A DNA stretch of 64,000 nt from Butyrivibrio sp. VCD2006 (GTDB taxonomy: Bacteria; Bacillota; Clostridia; Lachnospirales; Lachnospiraceae). Of this stretch, positions 36,222 to 45,574 are shown one piece after another. The position numbers and the translations under genes are program-made. The first letter of the stretch is position 1; each line of letters opens with the position of its first letter. Where the stretch lies: contig NZ_KE384107.1 in assembly GCF_000423925.1 (NCBI RefSeq), positions 75,552-139,551 of the forward strand, given 5' to 3'. A model generated the notes under the pieces. The model did not search any database, was not told where the DNA came from, and saw nothing but the letters and a program-made list of their open reading frames with translations.

Positions 36222-37139
36222 TCAACTACATATCTCTTTCTTCATACCATCAAAAGATATGACATAAGAACTTGCTTTAGGCTCCACAGAAACTCCATTC
36301 CAGCGAGGCTCCGCAAGACCAAGTTCAGCCGGTGTTACCGACTCATAATCACCATTCATACCTTCAATTTGTATCACACCCGAATGCTTTCTGTCAGCAT
36401 CACTCTCTATCGTTACTACTGCACTCAGTGCTCTATCATAAGGCACATAACCGTGGAGATACTCATACTTTTTCATCAAAGCTCCATCATTGTTCGGAAA
36501 ACCGATCCAAGGTGCGTAAGCAGAATTCATCGTATAAAACGGCACCTGATCAATTATTTTAAAGTCATTCCCATGGTCATGTCCATTCATGCAAAGAAGG
36601 ATATTTTTCCCTTTAAACAGCTCAAAGACATCCTGTCTATTTCTGACAGCACGATTCCGGAATTGATTCGTAAAACTATGATGAGAAAAAATCACATAAT
36701 CCTTTTCATCCTCTAATTCTTTTTTTAACCACTCCAGTTCCTCCCGTGGAATAATCGGTGTGTCCACACCTTCACCTTTTATCTCAGGAAAGGAATGTTC
36801 CTCATTTCCCTGCCTATAATAACAAGAATTCAAAACCAGGAATTTAATTTCGCCATGTGTGAAAGAATAATATGGTTCCTCAAGCCCCAGGAATTCCATA
36901 GTCTGATGCAGGTCCACTTTAACATCATGATTTCCAAGTACTTGATAGAATGGAACCCCGCAGCTTTTCACTTTTTCAATCACATGGCTATATTGCTCGA
37001 ATGGAGCCGTGATATCTCCCAGAGATACAACAAAGTCAACTTCTTCACTCTTTGCTCTGCTCACAAGCTGTCTGATACGTTCATCACCTTGAGTAGCATA
37101 ATCGTAGTGTAAATCTGTGAACGCCAAAAATTTGATCAT
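36222..37139 (-). CDS. Calcineurin-like metallophosphoesterase
   Basis: 305 residues with all five metal motifs: FTDLHYD, SLGDIT, LGNHD, FSHHSF and NGHDHGN. A cytosolic two-metal phosphoesterase, of the 3',5'-cyclic-nucleotide or Icc-like group by motif spacing. It starts 3 bp after the GNAT gene upstream, so it is co-transcribed with the GNAT and the XRE/GyrI regulator. GAGGAG before the ATG. Confidence 0.85.
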   Translation of the reverse strand: MIKFLAFTDLHYDYATQGDERIRQLVSRAKSEEVDFVVSLGDITAPFEQYSHVIEKVKSCGVPFYQVLGNHDVKVDLHQTMEFLGLEEPYYSFTHGEIKFLVLNSCYYRQGNEEHSFPEIKGEGVDTPIIPREELEWLKKELEDEKDYVIFSHHSFTNQFRNRAVRNRQDVFELFKGKNILLCMNGHDHGNDFKIIDQVPFYTMNSAYAPWIGFPNNDGALMKKYEYLHGYVPYDRALSAVVTIESDADRKHSGVIQIEGMNGDYESVTPAELGLAEPRWNGVSVEPKASSYVISFDGMKKEICS

Positions 37140-37142
37140 ACC

Positions 37143-37595
37143 CTACTCCTCTTTCCTCTTTGAATAGTATACGAACCCTCTGTCCCGTTTTATTTCCGTG
37201 TATCCCAGTTTTGTATAAAAAGAATTTGTTCTTATATTCCATTCGGGTGTGTCCAGGGTAAACTCTTTTACTCCGGTAAACATTGATTCTATTTCTTGCA
37301 TTATATAAGATCCATAGCCCTTACGGAAATGCTCCGGCGCAACAAAAATCCTGCCGATGTTCAGTGCGTCTCCTTGCAAAAACAGAATTGCTCCACCCAC
37401 AATCAATCCATCTTCTGTCAATTTATACAGATGCCCTTGTCTTGCCATCTTCGTATGAAATGAAACCGACATATACCCGGGCGGACCTCCTGCCGATGGT
37501 CCTCCAAAGGAAACATCACTGTCAAATGCACGCTTTGAAATCCCGTTCAGTGTCAATGCATCTGATGTACCCGCTTTTAATAACTGTAAACCCAT
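37143..37595 (-). CDS. GNAT acetyltransferase
   Basis: About 150 residues. The acetyl-CoA binding segment is IFVAPEHFRKGYGSYIMQEIE, followed by TLDTPEWNIRTNSFYTKLGY. Either a small-molecule or N-acetyl transferase. ATG 37595 has TAAGG upstream; a GTG at 37604 overlaps the regulator stop. Middle gene of a three-gene operon. Confidence 0.83.
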   Translation of the reverse strand: MGLQLLKAGTSDALTLNGISKRAFDSDVSFGGPSAGGPPGYMSVSFHTKMARQGHLYKLTEDGLIVGGAILFLQGDALNIGRIFVAPEHFRKGYGSYIMQEIESMFTGVKEFTLDTPEWNIRTNSFYTKLGYTEIKRDRGFVYYSKRKEE

Positions 37596-37605
37596 AATCT
37601 GCACC

Positions 37606-38274
37606 TTACTTACATGCTATATAAACATCCATGTTCTCACCATCCGTTTCAAAACATGGTATCACTTCATTTCCTGCCCGTTCGAGGCCATTGGTCCTCA
37701 TGAAATCATTCAGTGTTTGATAAGCGCCCGGTATTGTAACGAATGGATTATCAAATGGTCTTTCTATATGGATCGCAACATATTTATGAGTGGGTTGCTC
37801 TTTAATCTCATGATTAGCAGGTGTGCTATCTTCCGGGAGTATCAACGCAGCCGTATATCCATGCATATTAAAGACATTCATCTGCTCAAGTGACAGATTA
37901 GGGAAATCCCAGCCAATCACTCTCGGGTTATCGATGTTGTTTTCCTTTGCAATTCTATACATTCGACCTATTGCATCACTTTCCGGCTCCGTACTGATCA
38001 CTGTATGCTCTATGTACCGAAATCCGACAACTTCTTCTACTCGCAGGTTTGAATATGCATCACTGCGCTTATCCATCTCCTCCCTGAAAAGATTATCCAG
38101 AGAACAGTTAAAAATCTTACATATCTCAAGTGCCTTATCCATTTCCGGATTTGCCGCATCTACTTCCCACTTTGAGATAGTCTGACGACTTACACCAAGT
38201 TTTTCCGCCAAAGCCTCCTGTGTCATATCCTTGCTAAGTTGGCGTAAATACTGAAGGTTCTTCCCAAAACTCAT
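37606..38274 (-). CDS. XRE-type regulator with GyrI-like effector domain
   Basis: 222 residues. An N-terminal helix-turn-helix (MTQEALAEKLGVSRQTISKW, residues 17-36 and following) is fused to a C-terminal GyrI/AraC-effector-like domain (from about residue 75, including HTVISTEPESDAIGRMY). This is a ligand-sensing repressor/activator layout. It is first in an operon with a GNAT and a metallophosphoesterase, which it may control. AAGGAGAAATG before the ATG. The hairpin array lies directly upstream. Confidence 0.85.
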   Translation of the reverse strand: MSFGKNLQYLRQLSKDMTQEALAEKLGVSRQTISKWEVDAANPEMDKALEICKIFNCSLDNLFREEMDKRSDAYSNLRVEEVVGFRYIEHTVISTEPESDAIGRMYRIAKENNIDNPRVIGWDFPNLSLEQMNVFNMHGYTAALILPEDSTPANHEIKEQPTHKYVAIHIERPFDNPFVTIPGAYQTLNDFMRTNGLERAGNEVIPCFETDGENMDVYIACK

Positions 38275-38454
38275 ATCATTTCTCCTTTTTCATCGACATT
38301 TGCTTTTTGCCCCGTGTTGCAAATACAGAATACCTACCAAATGAGTATTTCTCCACCAACCCGAAAGTGCTTTTTATATGAGATTCGCAACTATAAGTAG
38401 CAAGATAATTCTCTTCCCTTAAGGCCTATTTTCTAAAATCATTTACTCTATTTG

Positions 38455-38860
38455 TTCTGGGATACACGATCTTTTATAGATTTATTCTTTATGACGTGTA
38501 TTACTTCCCTCCAGAATCGGCCTTGGATACACGGCCTTTTATGAATTTGTGTCTTATGACGTGTATTACTTCCACTTAAAAATGGTTAAGAATATGCCTT
38601 GGATACACGGCCTTTATGGATTTTGGCCATATGACGTGCCGTACTCACCTCCAGAATTGCTAAAGTCTACACGACTTTTGAGGATTTTAGCCTTATGATG
38701 TGTTGTACTTCTGAAAATAGCCTGGACTACTTGTCTTTATATTAATCTATACCTTTTGACAAGTAGTAATCCTAATTAAAAATCAGCCTATATACTTGCT
38801 TAATATTGATTTATACCCTCTTCACTGCGGACATCCGCTATTATTCTGTTAGCTTTTTCT
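38455..38860. repeat. Array of six degenerate hairpin repeats (55-76 bp units)
   Basis: The 628-bp gene-free gap 38275-38902 holds six head-to-tail units, starting near 38459, 38524, 38600, 38664, 38724 and 38789. Each begins (GCCT)GGATACACG-like and carries a core CTTTTAT-GATTT-CTTATGA. Units 1 and 2 pair ATACACG with CGTGTAT, exactly 33 bp apart. Unit 5 has changed arms, ACTACTTGTC (38726-38735) with GACAAGTAGT (38758-38767), but keeps perfect pairing. Units 3, 4 and 6 pair poorly. Nothing recognisable lies in 38275-38454. Confidence 0.7.
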
Positions 38861-38902
38861 TCTATAGTCATAGATTAGGTTCTCCGTAATTGTCATATAG
38901 TG

Positions 38903-39550
38903 TCAACTTATCCTCTGCAAAATTCCTGCTACATCAACACCGGGATGAGTAAGATACATTCTGCAGATACTTTCTGCCAGTTCTTCTGATATCCTGAGTT
39001 TCCTTGCAATCTCGCCCGGTGTCTTACCCTTGTCAGTAAGAGCCATCGTTTTAGATATGATTTTGTCGATATCTTTTGGTAGCTTTGAATCCGGACCTGC
39101 ATTATCAATCACCTTCTTTTTAAACTCGAACTCCCCTGATCCCGATATCTCAAGAAGAGCATAAGACACTTCCTGTCCGGGTTTCCTTTTACCGCAGCAT
39201 CCAGGATTAAACCACGTCTGTCCGTTTTTCTCTAAAAGGCTGTATTTATGACTATGGCCATATATGATTATCGATATATTATTAAGGTCATCACGGATCT
39301 TCCCTCTGTTGTGAATGACATATATCTTATTCCCCATGAACTCCATGGTTGCATTTTCCGGTAGATAGTTAGCCCACTCTTTATCCGCATTTCCTCTGAC
39401 CACCGTCACAGGCGCAATCTCTTCAAGGCGATCAATCACCGACTTATTGTCTATATCTCCGGCATGAATGATATGATCCACGCCCTTTAGTCCGTCAATC
39501 ACTTCCTGTCTTAACAATCCATGTGTATCTGAAAGGATTCCTATAAGCAT
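38903..39550 (-). CDS. YfcE/MJ0936-like phosphodiesterase with C-terminal HTH-like extension
   Basis: About 215 residues. Metallophosphoesterase core: LSDTHG, HAGDID, VRGNAD, YGHSHKY and NPGCCGKRKPG, the small phosphodiesterase family. The last 50 residues (KTPGEIARKLRISEELAESI) look like a short helix-turn-helix not present in the basic fold. ATG 39550 is chosen from the usual family start MLIGILSDTHG; AAAGG lies 11 bp upstream. Cytosolic; substrate unknown. Confidence 0.83.
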   Translation of the reverse strand: MLIGILSDTHGLLRQEVIDGLKGVDHIIHAGDIDNKSVIDRLEEIAPVTVVRGNADKEWANYLPENATMEFMGNKIYVIHNRGKIRDDLNNISIIIYGHSHKYSLLEKNGQTWFNPGCCGKRKPGQEVSYALLEISGSGEFEFKKKVIDNAGPDSKLPKDIDKIISKTMALTDKGKTPGEIARKLRISEELAESICRMYLTHPGVDVAGILQRIS

Positions 39551-39687
39551 AAGTCTTTTTACCTTTCCATTATTATCAGATAAATCCGATTGAAGCACTA
39601 TTTCACTTTTATTCTTTATCATAAAAATCCATATTGTTAAGTATATCACGCCCCAAGCGTGGTTGAACTATAGATCGCCGATTCGCC

Positions 39688-39722
39688 CCAAAACAAAAAC
39701 GGCCCGATCCTAAGATCAGGCC
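39688..39722 (-). terminator. Rho-independent terminator of the alpha-galactoside operon
   Basis: GGCC-GATC/GATC-GGCC stem (39701-39722) followed on the minus strand by GTTTTTGTTTT. Confidence 0.8.
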
Positions 39723-39840
39723 ATAATAATCTTGTTAAACTATTAAAAGGTTTGATTTCCCTTCAAATGCTGATATAGCGATGTATCCATTTTCAACAGA
39801 ATACGCATTTCTTTGGCAACAATTCCCCTCTCAATTCCCC

Positions 39841-41991
39841 TCAATCTTCCTCAAGCAAAATCGCAACTGCATCAAAGGCTTCCTCAAACTCCACTATCAG
39901 CTCTCTGCCTGAGACAGCAGCATTATGATCCCCTGTCTCGTATTTGTCAGCAATCCTGTAATCACCTTCAAGCGGCACAACTACTCTTTGCACACCATCA
40001 TGTTCAAAGGAATGCACCAGCACGAGCACCTTCCCGTCCTTGCCATACCTTACGCTCGCCTGATAATCCTTGAGCTCTCTGTTTGATTTCTGAAAAGGTC
40101 CAAATCTCTCCGACAGACCATCCACAATAACAGGCGAAACCTTCTTATAGAAATCCACACCCTTAAGTGCAAACTCCCACTGCTCATCGGTAAGATCAAA
40201 CACATCTCCTGAAATACACAGAACACCATACATTCCTGCGCAAACCGAATACGCGATTCTCTTAAGCTCATCTGTTTTCCTCAGAACCGCCCATATCTGG
40301 CTCTTCTGTGCCAGCACGAGATGCAGCAGATCAGCCGCTATAACAGGAATTTCTTTCTCTTCATGTGCATCCGAAAATGACAGATAATCAGCGCATTCCA
40401 TAAACGAAGGCTCAAGCCTGTGTCCACCGGATGAGCAAACCTCAATAGCAATTCCAGGCACCTTCTCCCTGATCTTCCTATAGAATTCCTTTGTGGCATT
40501 TACTGATGCTCTAAGGCCCTCGCCCGGGCTGTCCGCGCCATCACACCCAATTCCAATCGTATCGTTGTAATCAATTTTGATGTATTTAAAACCGTTTTCA
40601 TTAAGAAAATCGATGACCTTCTTACTAAGATATTCCGTCACCCACTCGCTTCTCATATCCCAGAATCTTCTGGTTCCGGACACGATCACCTTACCATCGC
40701 GAGTGAGAAGATGCGCCTTATCACTTACCCTGTCAGAATCCTTGCCGACCACCTCAAGCTCGAACCAGATACCTGCCTTCATGCCGGCATTATTTATCAT
40801 CTCAACCGTTTTCTTAATACCACCGGGGAAAAGATCATCCGCAACGATCCAGTCTCCCATGTTGTCCTGCCACCCCTTTACAGAGTCCGCGTACCAGCCC
40901 GCATCGATCACAAAATAACCAAAATCCTTACCGGTTATCTTAGGAAGAAGTCGACCAATCACTTCCTCTCCGGGATTCCCCCAGGTAGTGCAGTACTCAT
41001 TGAAAAGAGCAGGCAGCTCAGATACCCTCTGCTCAGGAAGAAGCTTACTTCTCTGCACGTCGAGAAGTCTGTCACAGGCCACATTGAATTCGCACTTACC
41101 GGTCGTTAGATAAACCTCCGGCGTAGTGAACTCCTCGCCTGCCCTCAAGGTCTTCCTCCAATGACCGAACTCATAATCCGCAATGCCTGCACTTACGCTA
41201 AGTCCCTTGTCTATTCTCACCGCCTCTATCTGCCATGATGAAGAGCATGCACAGGAAAGTGCCCAGAATACTCCGGCTTCCTTGTCCTCTATCGCCACAA
41301 ACGGGAAAAATCCCCTGACAGGCATTGATCCTATCGCGCCAAATTTCTCGCATCTCACACTAAAATTAGCCCATGAAGGTTCAAGCAGAAGATCTTCAAT
41401 GCTTCTTACCTCATGCCTTCCCTCAGCACTCCAGCGGCTTCTGAATCTGTGCAGCAAAAGTCTGTCTCTTCCCACATCCTCAGTGTAGGGTGTAAGCGTA
41501 CTTAAGTTTACAGAAGAAATTGCCTCTATGGTGACAGCTCCGTCCCCACTTTCTGCTGCCGAATTACCTGCATTAGCATCCTCACATCCGCCATTACCCG
41601 CTGCGCCTGAATTATTTATCACTCTGGTAAAAACTCTCAGTCCCCTGCAATTTTTTGTTGCGATAAGAACATGCTCCGCCCTTATTCCACCAGCTCCCTC
41701 AACAGTAGTAGTAATCTTCTTTTCTTCCTCTGTCTCCACAATATCCTGAGACACATATTTCATTGCCATCGTCATGGCACTGTTATGTCTTGTCTCCCCG
41801 GCTTCAAAGCCCACAGATGTAGCATCTCCGGTGCAGGATATCTGCACCATGGGACTTGCTCCGCATTTTTCAAAATAAAGTTCATCACTCCCCGCAGGTA
41901 CTACAGTAAATGAAACCTGCTCAGCCTCATTTATGATATAGACAGCCTCCATATCATTCATGATTTCTCTTATTATTCTTACTTTTTCCAT
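39841..41991 (-). CDS. Divergent GH36/clan-D glycosidase
   Basis: 716 residues with the GH36 layout: N-terminal beta domain, TIM barrel and C-terminal beta domain. Barrel motifs are VIDAGWYADSVKGWQDNMGD, GIWFELE, YIKIDYN (candidate nucleophile Asp near 469), EVCSSGGHR and SFSDAHEE (candidate acid/base Asp near 536). The last motif replaces the usual SDNTD, so specificity may differ from ordinary alpha-galactosidase. No signal peptide. ATG 41991 has AAAGGGG upstream. Last gene downstream of the sugar importer. Confidence 0.8.
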   Translation of the reverse strand: MEKVRIIREIMNDMEAVYIINEAEQVSFTVVPAGSDELYFEKCGASPMVQISCTGDATSVGFEAGETRHNSAMTMAMKYVSQDIVETEEEKKITTTVEGAGGIRAEHVLIATKNCRGLRVFTRVINNSGAAGNGGCEDANAGNSAAESGDGAVTIEAISSVNLSTLTPYTEDVGRDRLLLHRFRSRWSAEGRHEVRSIEDLLLEPSWANFSVRCEKFGAIGSMPVRGFFPFVAIEDKEAGVFWALSCACSSSWQIEAVRIDKGLSVSAGIADYEFGHWRKTLRAGEEFTTPEVYLTTGKCEFNVACDRLLDVQRSKLLPEQRVSELPALFNEYCTTWGNPGEEVIGRLLPKITGKDFGYFVIDAGWYADSVKGWQDNMGDWIVADDLFPGGIKKTVEMINNAGMKAGIWFELEVVGKDSDRVSDKAHLLTRDGKVIVSGTRRFWDMRSEWVTEYLSKKVIDFLNENGFKYIKIDYNDTIGIGCDGADSPGEGLRASVNATKEFYRKIREKVPGIAIEVCSSGGHRLEPSFMECADYLSFSDAHEEKEIPVIAADLLHLVLAQKSQIWAVLRKTDELKRIAYSVCAGMYGVLCISGDVFDLTDEQWEFALKGVDFYKKVSPVIVDGLSERFGPFQKSNRELKDYQASVRYGKDGKVLVLVHSFEHDGVQRVVVPLEGDYRIADKYETGDHNAAVSGRELIVEFEEAFDAVAILLEED

Positions 41992-42023
41992 TCCATTATC
42001 CCCTTTGTTACATGTATAAAATA

Positions 42024-42131
42024 ATAGCTTCCCCCTCATCCGGCACTTCGTGCCACCTTGTCTTCGCTCCGCTTCGGTCGGCGCAGAGCAATCGTCCCCC
42101 GGACGATTTGCGCCCCAAGGGGAAGGCTATT
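42024..42131. repeat. Palindromic intergenic element
   Basis: ATAGCTTCCCC (42024-42034) pairs with GGGGAAGGCTAT near 42119-42130 with one bulge. Internal pairs include GGCAC-TTC-GTGCC (42042-42054) and ATCGTCC/GGACGAT. The composition CATCCGGCACTTCGTGCC is typical of small dispersed palindromes in Firmicutes intergenic regions. Confidence 0.55.
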
Positions 42132-42214
42132 GAAGGGGAAGCCATTTTCATGAACCACTAAATGTTTAAACCCTTATATTTCATTTTTCCTCACGTTCTT
42201 ACCTATTCCTCCAT

Positions 42215-43039
42215 TTACAATTTTCCCCCCGATGTTGCGATACCTTCAATGAACTGCTTCTGGAAGAAGATATAAATAATGATCATCGGTACGCAGGAAA
42301 TAAGTGCCGCCATCATCAGCTCAGGATATTTTTGCTGATACTGACCATTCATCTTTGCAAGGGCACTGGCCAGCGTCGTAGCCCTGTTATCAGGGCATAC
42401 GATCATGGGCCACATAAGATCCTTATACGCAAACACTGCAGTGAAGATACCCAGTGCCACCATGGAGGACTTGGTAAGCGGCGCCATAATATAAAGGAAG
42501 GTCTGCGGGATATTGCATCCGTCAAGTCTTGCAGCCTCCTCAAGGTCTCTTGGCAACTGCATATATGCCTGCCTCAGCAGAAAAGTTCCGAATGCGGACA
42601 CAATACCGGGAAATACCAGTCCGCCGATCGTATTTGTAAGATGAAGCTTGCTGACCATAACATACTGCGGAATTATGAAAATCTGAACCGGGATCATCAT
42701 CTGCAAAAGCACTAGGGCAAACATGAAGTTTTTACCCTTGAAATTCAATCTTGCAAATGCATATCCGCTCAAAGTAGCTGTAAGTACCGCAAAGAGAATA
42801 CGAAGAGCCACCATGCCGAGAGTATTGGCATAAAGTCTCACAAAATCCATTGCCTTTATAACATTTCCAAAGTTCTGAGTCTGCCATACCTTTGGAACTA
42901 TTACAAAGGGATCCACCTGCATTGTCTCAGCTACTGTTTTAAAAGCAGTGAGGAACATCCACAAAAAAGGAACCAGCATAGTGAACGAAACCAGAATAAG
43001 TATGATGTACATTAACGTGTTGTAAATTGTTCTCTTCAT
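42215..43039 (-). CDS. Carbohydrate ABC importer permease, MalG type
   Basis: 274 residues, six membrane helices. The EAA loop for ATPase contact is LEEAARLDGCNIPQTFLYIMAPL. It forms a heterodimer with the upstream MalF-type permease, 12 bp away. The operon has no ATP-binding subunit, so a shared MsmK/MsiK-type ATPase encoded elsewhere is needed. AAAGGAG before the ATG. Confidence 0.92.
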   Translation of the reverse strand: MKRTIYNTLMYIILILVSFTMLVPFLWMFLTAFKTVAETMQVDPFVIVPKVWQTQNFGNVIKAMDFVRLYANTLGMVALRILFAVLTATLSGYAFARLNFKGKNFMFALVLLQMMIPVQIFIIPQYVMVSKLHLTNTIGGLVFPGIVSAFGTFLLRQAYMQLPRDLEEAARLDGCNIPQTFLYIMAPLTKSSMVALGIFTAVFAYKDLMWPMIVCPDNRATTLASALAKMNGQYQQKYPELMMAALISCVPMIIIYIFFQKQFIEGIATSGGKL

Positions 43040-43051
43040 CGCCGCTCCTTT

Positions 43052-43939
43052 CTATTCGTAATGAACCCATTTCTTCTGACCGATAAGCTGCAGAATAGTA
43101 AGCATCAAAATAACAGCCAAAAGAACAACAATTACGGTTGCACCATATCCCTTCTTACTTTGTTCAAAGGAATATTTATAGAACAGGAACACCAGAGATT
43201 CCGTCTTTTTCCATGCGGGATTATTAAGATCTATTAGCATATAGATAAGATCGAAAACCTGCATTGCCGCAATTATCCTCGTAACAAGTACAAAGAAAAT
43301 TGTAGGGGAAATCAGCGGAATGGTTATATTGATAAGCTGCTGCCATCCACTGGCACCATCAAGCGCGGCAGCCTCGTAATAGTCCCTTGGAACCTCCTGC
43401 AGACCCGCAAGAAACAGTACCATGTTATAACCGATAACAGACCATATACCTATGACTGCTATTGAATAGATAGCGATCTTGGGATCGGAGATCCAGTTAA
43501 CCTTTATATGAAATGTGTTGTTTATCAGTCCAAAATTCGAGTTATACAGCCACTTCCACACCATCGCTATAGCAGCAGGAGCTACTACCATCGGCAGGAA
43601 AAATATCGTCCTGAAAACATCACGACCCTTTATTTTTTTATTAAGCATTACTGCAAGTAACAGAGCTATAACTATTGAGAACGGCACCTCAACGATGGCA
43701 TATTTAACAGTATTCCAAAGAGCCTGCCACACCTCGCTATCCCCAAGTACCTTCTCATAGTTCTTCAATCCTACGAAAACATTGCCTTTTCCGAAATCAC
43801 CGGTCTTATAAAAGCTCTGCCTGATCGTGTCTATCATAGGATAGATGTTTAGCACAATGAGGCCCAGCATTGTAGGAAGTATAAAGATCCAGCCCCATAT
43901 AAATTCACTTTTCTCCCTCGATGAAGCTTTTTTCTTCAC
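43052..43939 (-). CDS. Carbohydrate ABC importer permease, MalF type
   Basis: 295 residues from a GTG start at 43939, chosen because AAGGAGG lies six bases upstream; the longer frame to 44002 lacks a site. Six membrane helices, EAA loop DYYEAAALDGASGWQQLINITIPL. Partner of the MalG-type subunit and of the binding protein encoded just upstream. Confidence 0.92.
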   Translation of the reverse strand: MKKKASSREKSEFIWGWIFILPTMLGLIVLNIYPMIDTIRQSFYKTGDFGKGNVFVGLKNYEKVLGDSEVWQALWNTVKYAIVEVPFSIVIALLLAVMLNKKIKGRDVFRTIFFLPMVVAPAAIAMVWKWLYNSNFGLINNTFHIKVNWISDPKIAIYSIAVIGIWSVIGYNMVLFLAGLQEVPRDYYEAAALDGASGWQQLINITIPLISPTIFFVLVTRIIAAMQVFDLIYMLIDLNNPAWKKTESLVFLFYKYSFEQSKKGYGATVIVVLLAVILMLTILQLIGQKKWVHYE

Positions 43940-43980
43940 ATAAACCTCCTTAACTAATCCATTTTTCTTAAAAAGGCACA

Positions 43981-43999
43981 CCCAGGGATAATCCCTGGG
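43981..43999 (-). promoter_or_regulatory. Intercistronic hairpin between binding-protein and permease genes
   Basis: CCCAGGGAT/ATCCCTGGG stem without a T-run. This position commonly sets higher message levels for the binding protein than for the permeases. Confidence 0.55.
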
Positions 44000-44041
44000 C
44001 ACGCCCTTACTCTTAACTTTTAATTGATTTATAAAGAATAA

Positions 44042-45394
44042 TTACTCTTCTGCCAGGTCAGCATTCATTTCAGCAGCGATATCCTTGCAGACATCCTCAA
44101 CAGGCTTCTCGCCTGTCCAAGCATCCTGAAGCTTCTCGATCATCATGTCTTCCCAAACTGTTGTATCTCTTGAATAAGGTCTGAAAACGAGCTTAGCATC
44201 AAGCATCTTCATATGACCGTTAAGATCAAATGCGGGTACACTGTTAACCCATGCATCAGATGTTCCCATATAAGCTGACATTGTTACACCGAGCTCTGCC
44301 TGCTTGATCTGAGCTTCCTTGGAACCAAGATACTCAATAAGTGACCATGCTGCATCTGTATTCTTTCCGTTTGCAGCTGCTGCCCATCCAAGTCCGTTGT
44401 AGATAGATACACGGTCAGCGGGTGTGCTTGTGTAAGGAAGAACTGCTACGTCACAGTTTGCTGCTGCATATTCGTTGTCACGATATCCTGCAAGCATCCA
44501 TGAACCGTTGATTGACATTGCAACCTTGCCTGCGCAAAGAAGCTCGTTGGGAGCTGTCTCGGATACAGTTGCAAGATCAGGGCATGAACCGTCAGCTATC
44601 ATATCTGTGAAAAGCTTAACTGCCTTGATACTGTTAGGATCATCCATACCGGATGTCTTCTTGTCTTCACTGATTACATATCCGCCCATTGAGTAGATAG
44701 TGTTGTAATAGCCTTCCTGGTTATTACCGGGAGCAATTGCATATCCCCAGTGATCATCATTTGTAAGCTTCTTTGCATTTGCTGCGAAATCTTCCCATGT
44801 CCATGTATCATCAGGATAAGGAACGCCCATCTCATCAAAGATTGTCTTGTTATACCAAAGAGCAATTGTATCGATATCCTTCGGTACTGCATACTGTTTT
44901 CCGTCAGACTGATACAGCTTTACAATACCATCGTAGTAATTAGCCATGTCGATCTTATCGCTTGCTGCGATCTTATCGGTGAGATCAAGAAGAAGATCAT
45001 TTTCCATGTACTTCTGAGCAACATTTGAATGCATCCAGAATACATCGGGAAGCTCTCCGCCTGTAGCACCTGCTTCAAGAAGTGTCCAATAATCATTCCA
45101 GTCAACCACCTGAATTGTAGCCTTAACACCTGACTGTGCACTCCAGTCGTCGATGATTTCCTGAAGTCCGGGTCTTTGTCCTTCATCCCATATTGTTACG
45201 GACAATTCACCTTCAACACTCTTACCGATGGACTGCGGAGCTTCTTTCTCAGCAGAAGCTTCTTCAGCAGCGGGTGCCGGCTCCTCAGCTACAGTCTCTG
45301 TGTCCCCTGCAGGTGCTGCAGCGCCACCGCCACATCCCATCATAGACAGTACCGTAAAAGCACTCAGCATAATGGCAACTACCTTCTTTTTCAT
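44042..45394 (-). CDS. Sugar-binding lipoprotein of the ABC importer
   Basis: 450 residues. Lipoprotein signal MKKKVVAIMLSAFTVLSMMG with acceptor Cys in MMGCGGG, an Ala/Glu-rich linker, then a family-1 solute-binding protein (LSVTIWDEGQRPGLQEII start, GWAAAANGKNTDAAWSLIEYL late). It captures oligosaccharide at the outer face of the membrane. ATG 45394 with AAAGGAGG upstream is preferred to 45472. The flanking GH36 genes point to alpha-galactosides such as raffinose or galactomannan fragments. Confidence 0.9.
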   Translation of the reverse strand: MKKKVVAIMLSAFTVLSMMGCGGGAAAPAGDTETVAEEPAPAAEEASAEKEAPQSIGKSVEGELSVTIWDEGQRPGLQEIIDDWSAQSGVKATIQVVDWNDYWTLLEAGATGGELPDVFWMHSNVAQKYMENDLLLDLTDKIAASDKIDMANYYDGIVKLYQSDGKQYAVPKDIDTIALWYNKTIFDEMGVPYPDDTWTWEDFAANAKKLTNDDHWGYAIAPGNNQEGYYNTIYSMGGYVISEDKKTSGMDDPNSIKAVKLFTDMIADGSCPDLATVSETAPNELLCAGKVAMSINGSWMLAGYRDNEYAAANCDVAVLPYTSTPADRVSIYNGLGWAAAANGKNTDAAWSLIEYLGSKEAQIKQAELGVTMSAYMGTSDAWVNSVPAFDLNGHMKMLDAKLVFRPYSRDTTVWEDMMIEKLQDAWTGEKPVEDVCKDIAAEMNADLAEE

Positions 45395-45574
45395 AACAAG
45401 TGACCTCCTTTTTTTAAAAATACCTTCTCTTTTTGCAACCTTAGTTTCTACCCCAAAACCGATTACGATCATAAATTAATCATAATCAAAGTATCGTTTT
45501 TTTGGCATGGTATTTCGTGCACTCTTAATGTCAAAATGTGATATTCCATCCGATTAGCACATCTCTCATATTGC

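Noticed and set aside
38455..38860. CRISPR array
   Set aside because: Units are degenerate, have no constant repeat with unique spacers, and no cas genes are nearby.
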